Shown here: positions 19,417 to 27,483 of the stretch, one piece after another | How positions within the stretch are numbered: position 1 is the first letter of the stretch | Layout: each line of letters starts with the position of its first letter | From: Thioalkalivibrio thiocyanoxidans ARh2 | Lineage (GTDB): Bacteria > Pseudomonadota > Gammaproteobacteria > Ectothiorhodospirales > Ectothiorhodospiraceae | Assembly (NCBI RefSeq): GCF_000385215.1 | Contig: NZ_ARQK01000031.1 | Span: 1-43,327, forward strand | DNA: 43,327 nt | Reading direction: 5' to 3' | Program-made: the position numbers and the translations under genes | The notes under the pieces: generated by a model | Seen by the model: the letters and a program-made list of their open reading frames with translations, nothing else | The model's database searches: none | Told to the model about the DNA's origin: nothing

Positions 19417-20811
19417 ATGCACCCAGGACATGCGACGCACCGGAACGGGCGGCGCCGAATCGCAGCGCCCATTCTGGCCAGCCTGATCACAACCGCCCTG
19501 CTACCTCTGCCAGTGATCACGGCCGCGCAGGACGTTCCGGCCGACGGGGTTGTCGATGCCGAACCGCTGCCCGAACCGCTGCGGCTGGAGAACGCGCTGA
19601 GCGCGGTCGACGCCCTTCATCCCCAGGTCCGGCGCGCCCGCGCGGAACGCGAGATCGCGGAACAGGAGCTCGCCGGGACCCAGGCCGAACGGGACGTGAC
19701 CGTCAACGCGCGGCTGGAGGCCCGCTGGGTCGAGCCGAACGACCTCGCACCGGACCAGAGCCGCAACGACTCCCGTGCCGCCATTGTCGCGCGCAAGCTG
19801 CTGAGCGACTTCGGCCAGTCCAGTGCCCGCGAGGCCGCCGGCACCCAGCGCCTCGAGGCCGCCCGGGAGATGGAGACCCTGGCGCACGCGCGGCACGCGC
19901 TTCACGTGATGGACCGCTACTTCAACGTCCTGCTCGCCGACCTTGGCTTCGCCCGCGACACCGAGGCGATGGCGGCCGCGTTCGTCACCAAGGAGCGTGC
20001 GGAAGAACGCGCCGAGCGCGGGCAGGTATCGGACATCGAGGTCTTTCGCCTGGAGTCGGAGTACCAGACCCTGCGCGTGCAGCGCCAGCGCGCCCTGCAG
20101 AATCAGCGCCGCGCGCGCGACGAACTGGCCGAGGCCCTGAACCGGCCCGGCGAGCGCATCCGCACCGTACTCGCCCCCGCCCTGCCGCTGGATCTGCCGG
20201 ACCTCCCGGATCTGGACGAACTGATGGCCGAGCTCGAAAGCGCCAATCCAACGCTCGCCGCCGAGCGCCTGCAGGTGGAGGCCGCCGCGCGCGGCGTGGA
20301 CGCGGCACGCGCCCAGCGACGCCCGCGTCTGTATGCGGAGGCGGAGACGGGCTACTGGAACCGCGAGTTCGGTGGCGATCGCAACCCGTTTGCGGCGGGC
20401 CTCGTGCTGGAGATCCCGCTGTACGAGGGGCGTCGTCAGGACAGCCGGGTCGGGCATGCCGTCGCGGCGCGCCAGCGCGCCGAGGCCGATATGGGACAGA
20501 CCCGGATCGAGGTCCGCAATCGCCTGCGCGAGCTCTATCACGAGGCCCAGGCCCTGCGCATGCAGCGCGACGAGGCCGAATGGCGCATGGACTATCGCCA
20601 GCTGTATATCGACCGCGCGCGCTACCTGTACGACATCGAGGACCAGGCCGATCTCGGCGACTCGATGGTGCAGCAAAGTGCCGCGGCCTACTTCAATGCC
20701 CAGACCGAACTCGAGCTGGCCATGGTCTACGAGCGCCTGGCCCTGCTGACCGGCCGTCGCGACCTCAGCCCCTTTCGCCTAGCCGGTACGGCCATGGCGG
20801 AATCGGAGTAA
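19417..20811 (+). CDS. TolC-family outer-membrane efflux protein
   Basis: Outer-membrane/periplasmic channel of the TolC family, 464 residues. A signal peptide ends near PVITAAQ. Two internally related halves of long alpha-helical hairpins with heptad-like Ala/Glu/Arg repeats follow (for example HPQVRRARAEREIAEQEL and NPTLAAERLQVEAAARGV), as in the OEP domain. It starts eight bases after the thioredoxin stop. The next gene is a HlyD-like adaptor, so the pair forms two thirds of a tripartite exporter. No inner-membrane pump (RND, ABC or MFS) is encoded in the cluster, so the channel must borrow one from elsewhere or serve a different role. Confidence 0.85.
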   Translation: MHPGHATHRNGRRRIAAPILASLITTALLPLPVITAAQDVPADGVVDAEPLPEPLRLENALSAVDALHPQVRRARAEREIAEQELAGTQAERDVTVNARLEARWVEPNDLAPDQSRNDSRAAIVARKLLSDFGQSSAREAAGTQRLEAAREMETLAHARHALHVMDRYFNVLLADLGFARDTEAMAAAFVTKERAEERAERGQVSDIEVFRLESEYQTLRVQRQRALQNQRRARDELAEALNRPGERIRTVLAPALPLDLPDLPDLDELMAELESANPTLAAERLQVEAAARGVDAARAQRRPRLYAEAETGYWNREFGGDRNPFAAGLVLEIPLYEGRRQDSRVGHAVAARQRAEADMGQTRIEVRNRLRELYHEAQALRMQRDEAEWRMDYRQLYIDRARYLYDIEDQADLGDSMVQQSAAAYFNAQTELELAMVYERLALLTGRRDLSPFRLAGTAMAESE

Positions 20812-20850
20812 CAAATATGCGTCCAAAGGCGCCCCAAGGGAGAACACCCG

Positions 20851-21678
20851 ATGTCCATTGATCGCCTGATGCCGGGCCGGCCCCGTCGCCGGCTGCTGCT
20901 CTCGGCCATCGCTTGCTGCACCCTGCTGTTGCTGATCCCCGCTGGATCGGCGGCCGAGGAAGACGGCACGCTGGAGGGTCAACTGGACTGGGGACAGACC
21001 TATCGCATTACGGCCCCGGTCGCCGGCAAGATCCAGTCAATCGAGGTCGGCCCGGGCGAGCACGTCGACCAGGACACCACCCTGTTCCGCCTGGATACCC
21101 GGCGCGTCGAGGCCGATCTGCGCGCGGCCCAGGCGGCGATCGATCGCCTGCAGCTGGAACTGGACGAGGCCGACCGGGAGGTCGAAAAGGCGGAGGACCT
21201 GTACGACCAGACCCTGATTGCCCTGCGCGAGGTGGAACTGGCCCGCATCGAACAGGCCACTGTGGCCGCGCGGCTGGCCGAGGCCCGCGCCCAGCGCGAC
21301 CGAGCGCGTGCCGACCGCGACGATGCCACCGTCCGCGCACCGGCCAGCGGCCGTGTCACGCGCATTGATGTCTCCCCCGGTCAGTTCGTAAACCCCGCAC
21401 TGGCGCCGGCGGTACTGGCGGTACTGGGGCACGGCGACACCATGCGCGCTCGCGCGCTGGTGGCGCCGGAGCGTGTCGCCTCTCTCAGCGAGGGGCAGGC
21501 GGTCACCATTACCGTTGGCGACGACGAGTTTTCCGGCACGATCGACAGGATCGGCTGGGAACTTGTGAGCGACAACGAGGATCAGGGGTACCGGGTCGAG
21601 GCCGAATTCTCGCCAGGCGACGATGCCGTGCTGCGCCCCGGCCAGCCGGCCCGGATCGAACTTCGCACAGACTCCTGA
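20851..21678 (+). CDS. HlyD-like periplasmic adaptor (membrane fusion protein)
   Basis: A 275-residue exported protein with a signal segment at about 13-35. It contains a split biotinyl-lipoyl domain (RITAPVAGKIQSIEVGPGEHV and ATVRAPASGRVTRIDVSPGQFV) separated by a coiled-coil hairpin of about 90 residues, then a beta-barrel domain (RALVAPERVASLSEGQAV). It is short for the family and lacks the usual membrane-proximal C-terminal extension. AAGGGAGA upstream sets the ATG at 20851. It lies between the TolC-like gene and cutA. The usual role is to bridge an inner-membrane transporter to TolC; the transporter is not in the window. Confidence 0.83.
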   Translation: MSIDRLMPGRPRRRLLLSAIACCTLLLLIPAGSAAEEDGTLEGQLDWGQTYRITAPVAGKIQSIEVGPGEHVDQDTTLFRLDTRRVEADLRAAQAAIDRLQLELDEADREVEKAEDLYDQTLIALREVELARIEQATVAARLAEARAQRDRARADRDDATVRAPASGRVTRIDVSPGQFVNPALAPAVLAVLGHGDTMRARALVAPERVASLSEGQAVTITVGDDEFSGTIDRIGWELVSDNEDQGYRVEAEFSPGDDAVLRPGQPARIELRTDS

Positions 21679-21694
21679 TGCCCAAGAACTGATC

Positions 21695-22039
21695 ATGCCG
21701 GAGAAGGAAACCGACAACACGAACGTGCGCGCCTGGCTGGTGCTCACCACCCTGGACGACGCCGCCGAGGCGGAGAGTCTGGCGGGTGATCTGGTTCAAC
21801 GCGGGCTTGCGGCCTGCGTGCACATCCTCCCTGCCGGACGCTCGGTTTATTTGTGGAAAGGGAATATCGAGACCGATCCCGAAGTCACATTGCTGATCAA
21901 GACCTCCGTCGATGCCCGCGATGACCTGCAGGCCCACCTGACGGAATACCACCCCTATGAAACCCCGGAGATCATTGCCGTGCCGATCACGCACGGATCC
22001 CCGGATTACCTGGACTGGATAACGCAATGCACCTCCTGA
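21695..22039 (+). CDS. cutA: CutA1 divalent-ion tolerance protein
   Basis: Trimeric small protein of 114 residues (E. coli 112) with a ferredoxin-like fold, linked to copper and divalent metal tolerance, though its biochemical role is unsettled. Family signatures are LAACVHILPAGRSVYLWKG and HPYETPEIIAVPI. The ATG at 21695 (MPEKETDN) removes an implausible N-terminal tail that would overlap the adaptor gene. It overlaps dsbD by 13 bases. cutA-dsbD adjacency is widely conserved in proteobacteria, including E. coli, and supports the call. Confidence 0.95.
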   Translation: MPEKETDNTNVRAWLVLTTLDDAAEAESLAGDLVQRGLAACVHILPAGRSVYLWKGNIETDPEVTLLIKTSVDARDDLQAHLTEYHPYETPEIIAVPITHGSPDYLDWITQCTS

Positions 22040-24402
22040 AACTGCGCAACTGGCTGGCGACCCTGCTGGTCGCATTCCTGCTGACCCCGGGGCTGGCACA
22101 TGCCATCTTCGATGACGATCTGCTGGACCCGGATGACGCGTTCAGCCTAAGCGCCGAGGCCATTGATGCCGACACGATCCGCCTGACCTGGGAGATCGCG
22201 GACGGCTACTACATGTATCGCGAGCAGTTCGAGTTCGAGCCCGAGAGCGAAGGGCTGGAACTCGGCGAACCGGACATCCCGGACGGCGAGAAGAAGACCG
22301 ACGAGTTCTTCGGCGAGGTCGAGACCTATCGCGACGAGGTCAGCATCGAGCTGCCCATCCTCGCGGCCGACAGCACCGAGATCGAACTGACCGCGCGCTC
22401 GCAGGGCTGTGCGGACATCGGCGTGTGCTACCCGCCGCACTTCCAGACGGTCTCGCTGGAGCTCCCGGGCCTGCCGGGCGAAAACGGCGAAGAGGCGGTC
22501 GAAGAGGAGGCCGCCGAAGACGAAGCGGTCGAAGAGGAACGCAGCGCCCTGGACGAGATGGGCGATCTGACCGGCGACCTGGGCGCGGCCGATGACCTGC
22601 TCGAACCGGAAGAGGCCTTTGCCGCTTCGCTCGAGGCGATCAGCCAGAATGCCGTGATCCTGCGCTTCGAGATCGCGGAGGACTACTACCTCTATCGCGA
22701 CCAGCTCGATGTCCGCATCGCCGAGGGCGACGGTATCGAGCTGGGCCCCGTCAATCCGCCCGAGGGCGAAATGCACGAGGACGAGTTCTTCGGGGAAACC
22801 GAGATCTACCGCGACGAGGTGGAGATCCTGGTCCCGGTGCTGCGCGACGAGGACGACGTCTCCGAAATCACGCTGGCGATCGACTACCAGGGCTGCTGGG
22901 ACGGAGGGGTGTGCTACCCCCCGCTGACCCAGGAGGTATCGGTCAGTTTCGCTGACGACCTGGCCGTCGAAGCCGACGAGGACGCACTGCCCGAGACCGG
23001 CGACGAGGCCCTGGACGAGATCGAGACCGCCCCGCCCGAAGAGGAGGTCGTCCCGGAGGAAGAAGATGAGGCCGCCCCTGTCACGCAGCAGGACCGCATC
23101 GCGGCCCAGCTGGCCGATGGCCAGATCTGGCTGGTGGCCCTGGCCTTCTTCGGCTTCGGGCTGCTGCTGACGTTCACCCCCTGCGTGTTCCCGATGATCC
23201 CGATCCTGTCGAACATCATCATCGGGCAGAAGAACCTGACCACGCGCAAGGCATTCCTGATCTCGCTGGTGTTCGTGCTGGCGATGGCGCTGACCTATAC
23301 CATCGCCGGGGTCTTCGCCGGGCTGGCCGGGGCCAACCTGCAGGCCGCGTTCCAGAACCCCTGGATCATCGGCACCTTCGTCGCGATTTTCATCGCACTG
23401 GCGATGTCGATGTTCGGCTTCTACGAACTGCAGATGCCGGCCGGCGTGCAGAGCAAGCTGTCGCAGATCAGCAACCGCCAGGAAGGCGGCACCTACATGG
23501 GCGCCGGGATCATGGGCTTCCTCTCGGCCCTGATTGTCGGCCCGTGCGTAACCGCACCGCTGATTGGCGCCCTGCTCTACATCAGCCACACCGGCGATGC
23601 GGTACTGGGCGGCATCGCCCTGTTCTCCCTGAGCATGGGCATGGGCGCCCCGCTGCTGGCGATCGGCACCTCGGCCGGCCGCCTGCTGCCGAAGGCCGGT
23701 CCGTGGATGGATACCATCAAGGCAGCATTCGGCGTCGGTCTGCTCGCGATCGGCATCTGGCTGCTGGAACGGGTGATCCCGGGCCAGGTGGCGATGTTCC
23801 TGTGGGCCACTCTGCTGATCGTCACCGCGATCTACATGGGCGCCCTGCGCTCGTTGCCGGAAGGCACCTCGGGCTGGTACAGCCTGTGGAAGGGGCTGGG
23901 CGTGGTGATCCTCATCTACGGCATCCTGCTGATGATCGGCGCGGCTACCGGCGGCAAGGACGTGTTCCGGCCGCTGGCCAGCCTGACCCAGCCCGCGGCT
24001 CCCCCCACGGCCGAGCAGGGCCCGACGGAGATGGAGTTCACCTACATCCACAGCCTTGAAGACCTCGAGCGCGAGGTCGACCGCGCGCGCGAAAACGGCC
24101 AGCCGGTGTTCGTGGACTTCTACGCCGACTGGTGCGTGGACTGCGTGCGGCTCGAACGCACTACGTTCCAGGACCAGCGCGTAATCAATGCCATGGCGGA
24201 TGTACACCTGCTCAAGGCGGACGTGACCGACAACACCTCGGAGCACCGCGAGCTGATGCGCCACTTCAATCTGTTCGGGCCGCCGGCCATGATCTTCTAC
24301 GACCGGGACGGCAACGAACTGCGCAACTATCGCAACGTGGGCTATCTGAACGCCGACCGCTTCCTGGCCCACGTCGAAAACGCAATCGGGGTAACGCCAT
24401 GA
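22027..24402 (+). CDS. dsbD: Thiol:disulfide interchange protein DsbD with duplicated N-terminal domain
   Basis: Moves reducing power from cytoplasmic thioredoxin across the inner membrane to periplasmic partners. It is unusually long at 791 residues (E. coli precursor 565). After a signal peptide come two DsbD-alpha domains: about 35-148 with QGCADIGVCYPP (C128/C134) and about 194-308 with QGCWDGGVCYPP (C290/C296). They are joined by Glu-rich linkers. Both also repeat the EFFGE-TE-YRDEV block. The eight-helix beta domain follows, with FTPCVFPM (C386) and GPCVTAPL (C507). The C-terminal thioredoxin gamma domain has DWCVDC (C703/C706). All redox cysteines are present in both alpha copies. It overlaps cutA at the start and tlpA at the stop (ATGA). 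Confidence 0.95.
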   Translation: MHLLKLRNWLATLLVAFLLTPGLAHAIFDDDLLDPDDAFSLSAEAIDADTIRLTWEIADGYYMYREQFEFEPESEGLELGEPDIPDGEKKTDEFFGEVETYRDEVSIELPILAADSTEIELTARSQGCADIGVCYPPHFQTVSLELPGLPGENGEEAVEEEAAEDEAVEEERSALDEMGDLTGDLGAADDLLEPEEAFAASLEAISQNAVILRFEIAEDYYLYRDQLDVRIAEGDGIELGPVNPPEGEMHEDEFFGETEIYRDEVEILVPVLRDEDDVSEITLAIDYQGCWDGGVCYPPLTQEVSVSFADDLAVEADEDALPETGDEALDEIETAPPEEEVVPEEEDEAAPVTQQDRIAAQLADGQIWLVALAFFGFGLLLTFTPCVFPMIPILSNIIIGQKNLTTRKAFLISLVFVLAMALTYTIAGVFAGLAGANLQAAFQNPWIIGTFVAIFIALAMSMFGFYELQMPAGVQSKLSQISNRQEGGTYMGAGIMGFLSALIVGPCVTAPLIGALLYISHTGDAVLGGIALFSLSMGMGAPLLAIGTSAGRLLPKAGPWMDTIKAAFGVGLLAIGIWLLERVIPGQVAMFLWATLLIVTAIYMGALRSLPEGTSGWYSLWKGLGVVILIYGILLMIGAATGGKDVFRPLASLTQPAAPPTAEQGPTEMEFTYIHSLEDLEREVDRARENGQPVFVDFYADWCVDCVRLERTTFQDQRVINAMADVHLLKADVTDNTSEHRELMRHFNLFGPPAMIFYDRDGNELRNYRNVGYLNADRFLAHVENAIGVTP

Positions 24403-24965
24403 AGCATCGTTCGCATCCGTTCGGCTGGGTCGCCCTCGTGGCGGCCAGCGCCCTTGTGCTGGCAGGCTGCGAGGAACCCACGCCCGAGATGGATACCGCC
24501 GGGGCCAACGGAAACGGGGCCACGGAAGCCGCCGCCGAGGATACCCAGGGTAACCGCCGCATCGACTTCACCCTGCCGGACCTCGAGGGCAACGAACGCC
24601 AGTTGAGCGAATGGGACGGCGACCTGGTCGTGCTGAATTTCTGGGCCACCTGGTGCCCACCGTGCAAGAAGGAAATGCCGCTGTTCCAGGAGACCTGGGA
24701 AGAACACCGCGACGATGGCTTCACCATCGTCGCGGTCGCCGTGGACGAACTCAGCGCGACCCAGCACTTCGTCGACGACTTCGGGATCGAATTTCCGATC
24801 CTGATCGGTCAGGACGAGGCCGTGGAAGTCGGTCGCGAGTACGGAAACCGCATCGGGGCGCTGCCCTACACGGTACTGATCGACCGCGACGGCATCATCC
24901 GCGACACCCATCGCGGCGAGGTCGAAGAAGAAGACCTGCAGGCCTGGCTGGACGATTACCTGTAA
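24399..24965 (+). CDS. TlpA/ResA-like thioredoxin lipoprotein
   Basis: A 188-residue periplasmic lipoprotein. The lipobox LAGC has C24, an acidic disordered linker follows to about residue 52, and then an AhpC/TSA-Redoxin (TlpA-like) domain. The active site WCPPC is at C86/C89, and the cis-proline is in GALPYTVLIDRDG. Such proteins reduce specific periplasmic disulfides, for example in cytochrome c maturation, with DsbD or CcdA as the electron donor. The gene overlaps dsbD by four bases (ATGA), which strongly suggests that DsbD supplies it. Its last ten bases overlap the end of the convergent pfkB-like gene, so both stop codons lie in the same segment. Confidence 0.92.
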   Translation: MKHRSHPFGWVALVAASALVLAGCEEPTPEMDTAGANGNGATEAAAEDTQGNRRIDFTLPDLEGNERQLSEWDGDLVVLNFWATWCPPCKKEMPLFQETWEEHRDDGFTIVAVAVDELSATQHFVDDFGIEFPILIGQDEAVEVGREYGNRIGALPYTVLIDRDGIIRDTHRGEVEEEDLQAWLDDYL

Positions 24966-25840
24966 GGGTGTGCGGCGTCAGCCGCTGCCAGGTCATTGAA
25001 TCCCGCCTGCTGGAGCTTGCGCTCCGCCAGGCGCACGGCCGCGACCAGCGCCTGCTCGGGGGGCTCACCCGAAACCAGCGCGTTAATCAGCCCGGCATTG
25101 AAAGTATCACCAGCGCCCACGCTGTCGACGACGCGCAAACCCGGGGTGGGGGCGCAGTACACCTGGTGGTTATCCTGGGCGAGCCAGGCACCCTCGGCCC
25201 CGGCCGTCACCGTGACAATACGCCCGGGGTAACGGCGCGCCAGCTCGGCCACAGCCTCTTCAGGGCGGGCGCCAACCCCCTCTGCCCAGTCCCGCGACAG
25301 CATAAGGACATCGGCCCACTCCAGACACGCCTCCAGCCCCGGACGTGGTTTCTCCAGTTCCAGCGAGATCGGCTGATCCGTCACGGCTTCGCGGACCCGG
25401 GGCAGGATCTCGCTCAGGGTCCCCGGCTGGCGCCCCTCGAAATGCAACCAGTCGTACTCCTCCCAGGCGATCCGGCGAAGCTCGGCCGCGCTCAGCTCGG
25501 GGAGGTCACGATGATGTACGATCGTGCGGCTGCCCGACGCGCGCGACCGCAGGATATGCGATGTCGGGGTCGCGCCCGGAGACCGCGGACAGGCACCGAT
25601 GTCGATGCCGGCGGCGACCAGCCGTTCGCGCAGCCAGTCACCCGCCCGATCCTCCGCAAGAACGGCCGCTAGCGCGACGCGGTGACCGAACTGCGCAAGG
25701 ATACGGGCGGTGTTGGTCGCGTTCCCCCCGGGCTGGGAGGAGCTGGCCAGCGCGCGAACCTCGTCGTCCTCGCACGGATAGCACTCGACGTCCAGGGTGT
25801 GATCAAGCGTTGCGATGCCCGTAGTCAGGATGCGCGCCAT
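24956..25840 (-). CDS. PfkB-family sugar kinase (ketohexokinase-like)
   Basis: Ribokinase-fold enzyme of about 294 residues. The N-terminal substrate-binding GG motif is GGNATNTARIL. The C-terminal ATP/anion-hole signature is DSVGAGDTFNAG, with D the catalytic base. The sequence ISLELEKPRPGLE and the short lid resemble ketohexokinase-like members, so a keto-sugar or sugar-nucleoside substrate is possible but not provable. The frame is open to 25855. I chose 25840 (MARILTTGIATLDHTLD) because GAGAG lies just upstream and homologues start here. It is divergent from the SnoaL pair and ends in a ten-base antisense overlap with tlpA. Confidence 0.85.
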   Translation of the reverse strand: MARILTTGIATLDHTLDVECYPCEDDEVRALASSSQPGGNATNTARILAQFGHRVALAAVLAEDRAGDWLRERLVAAGIDIGACPRSPGATPTSHILRSRASGSRTIVHHRDLPELSAAELRRIAWEEYDWLHFEGRQPGTLSEILPRVREAVTDQPISLELEKPRPGLEACLEWADVLMLSRDWAEGVGARPEEAVAELARRYPGRIVTVTAGAEGAWLAQDNHQVYCAPTPGLRVVDSVGAGDTFNAGLINALVSGEPPEQALVAAVRLAERKLQQAGFNDLAAADAAHPYR

Positions 25841-25958
25841 GGTTGCTCTCGTCATTCGACCGGGGGCGTATTGTGCTGGCCGCGACGCGCCGCGTCATCC
25901 GCGACATCCCTGCGACAGGCTGCGACAATGTGGCCTCACCCGAGCACGACGAGCGGTA

Positions 25959-26369
25959 ATGGCTACCTTCCCCTCTCCGGAAAGCGCCGAAGCGGCGTTC
26001 TACGAGGCCTTTCAGGCCGGCGACCCTGACGCCATGCGCGAGATCTGGCAGGACAGCCCCGAGTGCGTCTGCATACACCCCGGGGGCGAACGCCTGTTGG
26101 GCACCGACGTCATCCTCGAGAGCTGGGATGACATCCTGCCGAACATGCGCGGCGTGGTAATCCAGCGCACCGAGCTGAACGTGATCGCGGGGCAGGACCT
26201 GGTGATCCACACCCTGCGCGAAAACCTGTACGTCAGTGGCGAACGCCGTGGCGTCATGCTGGCCACGAACGGTTTCCGGCTCGAAGGGGACAGCTGGCGG
26301 ATGTTTCTGCACCACGCCAGCCCCGACCCGGATCCGCCGCCGGCCCGGGATGCGGGGCGGATTCACTGA
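25959..26369 (+). CDS. SnoaL/NTF2-like protein, first tandem copy
   Basis: A 136-residue cytoplasmic protein with the cone-shaped alpha+beta fold of the NTF2/SnoaL/DUF4440 superfamily. It opens with an AEAAFYEAFQAGDPDAM helix, and the strand VCIHPGGERLLG and the C-terminal strand WRMFLHHAS are the recognisable elements. No catalytic set can be assigned. The frame is open from 25815, but the ATG at 25959 follows GAGCGG, and the upstream part would run into the divergent pfkB-like promoter. Its stop overlaps the start of the next gene (TGATG), which encodes a paralogue. Confidence 0.85.
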   Translation: MATFPSPESAEAAFYEAFQAGDPDAMREIWQDSPECVCIHPGGERLLGTDVILESWDDILPNMRGVVIQRTELNVIAGQDLVIHTLRENLYVSGERRGVMLATNGFRLEGDSWRMFLHHASPDPDPPPARDAGRIH

Positions 26370-26806
26370 TGGGAAACACGAGTGACGAATGCATGGCGGC
26401 CTACTACAAGGCCTTTCGCGCCGCGGACATCGAACAGATGATGCGACTGTGGGCAGAACGTCCGGATATCGTCTGCGTCCACCCGGGCAGCCCGCGCGCT
26501 CATCGCGGGGTGGCCGAGGTGATGGAGAGCTGGCTGCTGGTATTCGCGCGCGAGCTGAATATCGGGATCGAGCCGCGCATCGTCGGGCGCCAGGAAACGG
26601 CCGATAGCCTGAGTCTCGTGATCGAGGAGGCGATTACCCGCCCTGGCGATGTGGCGGCCACCGGGACCATCCTGATCAGCCAGACCTGGCGCCGTAGCGA
26701 AGGGGGCTGGCGCCTGCAGTTTCACCACGCCTCGCACGGTCGCCGCGCCCCGCCCTCCCAGCAGGGAATGTTCGTGCCGGATGGGGGCGGCTCCACCCGG
26801 CACTGA
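26369..26806 (+). CDS. SnoaL/NTF2-like protein, second tandem copy
   Basis: A 145-residue paralogue of the preceding protein. It has the same helix opening (AAYYKAFRAADIEQM), the same VCVHPGSPRAHRG block and the same end WRLQFHHAS. The overlapping stop/start and shared landmarks mean the pair arose by tandem duplication, and they may form heterodimers. Function is unknown; single homologues are common in gammaproteobacteria as 'DUF4440/nuclear transport factor 2 family'. It is convergent with aroK, with only 27 bases between the stop codons. Confidence 0.83.
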   Translation: MGNTSDECMAAYYKAFRAADIEQMMRLWAERPDIVCVHPGSPRAHRGVAEVMESWLLVFARELNIGIEPRIVGRQETADSLSLVIEEAITRPGDVAATGTILISQTWRRSEGGWRLQFHHASHGRRAPPSQQGMFVPDGGGSTRH

Positions 26807-26833
26807 CGTGCAAGCGGTGCTGACGCCAGAAGT

Positions 26834-27376
26834 TCAACCCTCGGAACGGGGCTGGCACAGATCCGGACGCTGGACCTTGAGGGCATCACAGACCCCGCGA
26901 ACGGCATCGCGCACGCGTCGACCTCGTCCCTCCAGCGTCATACTCGAAACCTCCTGATACAGCGGATCACGGCGCTCGAACAACTCCTGCAGCTTGGCCC
27001 GCGGATCCGCCACCTCGTTCAGCAGCGGGCGCTTGCGATTGCGGCGCGTGCGCCGGAACTGCTCCTCCACCGGGACGCGCAGGTAGATCACGAAGTGTTG
27101 GCGCAAGAGGTCGCGGTTCTCCGGGCGCTCGACAATCCCGCCGCCCGTGGCGATCACCGCACCATCGCGCTCCAGCAGCGATTGCAGCATCGCAGACTCG
27201 CGCTTGCGAAATCCCGCCTCGCCCTCGAACTCGAAGATCGTGGGGATATCCACGCCGGTACGGCGCTGGATCTCCTGATCGGTATCGAAGAACGGCCGCC
27301 GCAGCAGCCCCGCCAGCCCGCGCCCGATTGTGCTCTTGCCGGCCCCCATGGGCCCTACCAGGACAATGTTCTGCAT
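26834..27376 (-). CDS. aroK: Shikimate kinase
   Basis: Phosphorylates shikimate to shikimate-3-phosphate with ATP in aromatic amino acid synthesis. At 180 residues it matches AroK (E. coli 173). It has a P-loop GPMGAGKST near the N terminus, DTDQEI for shikimate/Mg binding, the EFEGEAGFRKRE segment, GGGIV, and the lid arginine region RRTRRNRKRPLL. The frame extends to a GTG at 27442, but that part is unlike the family. The ATG at 27376 (MQNIVLVGPMG) is the family start. It follows pilQ as usual, yet aroB, its normal downstream neighbour, is 12 kb away on the other strand. Confidence 0.97.
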   Translation of the reverse strand: MQNIVLVGPMGAGKSTIGRGLAGLLRRPFFDTDQEIQRRTGVDIPTIFEFEGEAGFRKRESAMLQSLLERDGAVIATGGGIVERPENRDLLRQHFVIYLRVPVEEQFRRTRRNRKRPLLNEVADPRAKLQELFERRDPLYQEVSSMTLEGRGRRVRDAVRGVCDALKVQRPDLCQPRSEG

Positions 27377-27408
27377 GGCGGCAAGGCTACTGGCCCAGCC
27401 GGACAAAG

Positions 27409-27436
27409 AAAAGCCGGGGACAAGGCCCCAGCTTTT
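27409..27436 (-). terminator. Hairpin between pilQ and aroK
   Basis: Read on the minus strand, an 11-position stem with one mismatch and a six-base loop is flanked by A/T runs (27409-27412 and 27433-27437), followed by TTTTCTTTG. It lies about 50 bases after the pilQ stop and could end or attenuate the pil message before aroK. Confidence 0.55.
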
Positions 27437-27483
27437 TCGCACCTTGCTGCCGACCCATCCAAAGGCCGGTAGAGCACCCGCGC

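Noticed and set aside
22147-24372. 741-residue frame antisense to dsbD
   Set aside because: Shadow of a high-GC gene; composition is typical of antisense translation and dsbD motifs are complete.
24543-24560. CCCAGGGTAAC resembling the element end inside tlpA
   Set aside because: The match is short, lies within conserved coding sequence and has no paired partner.
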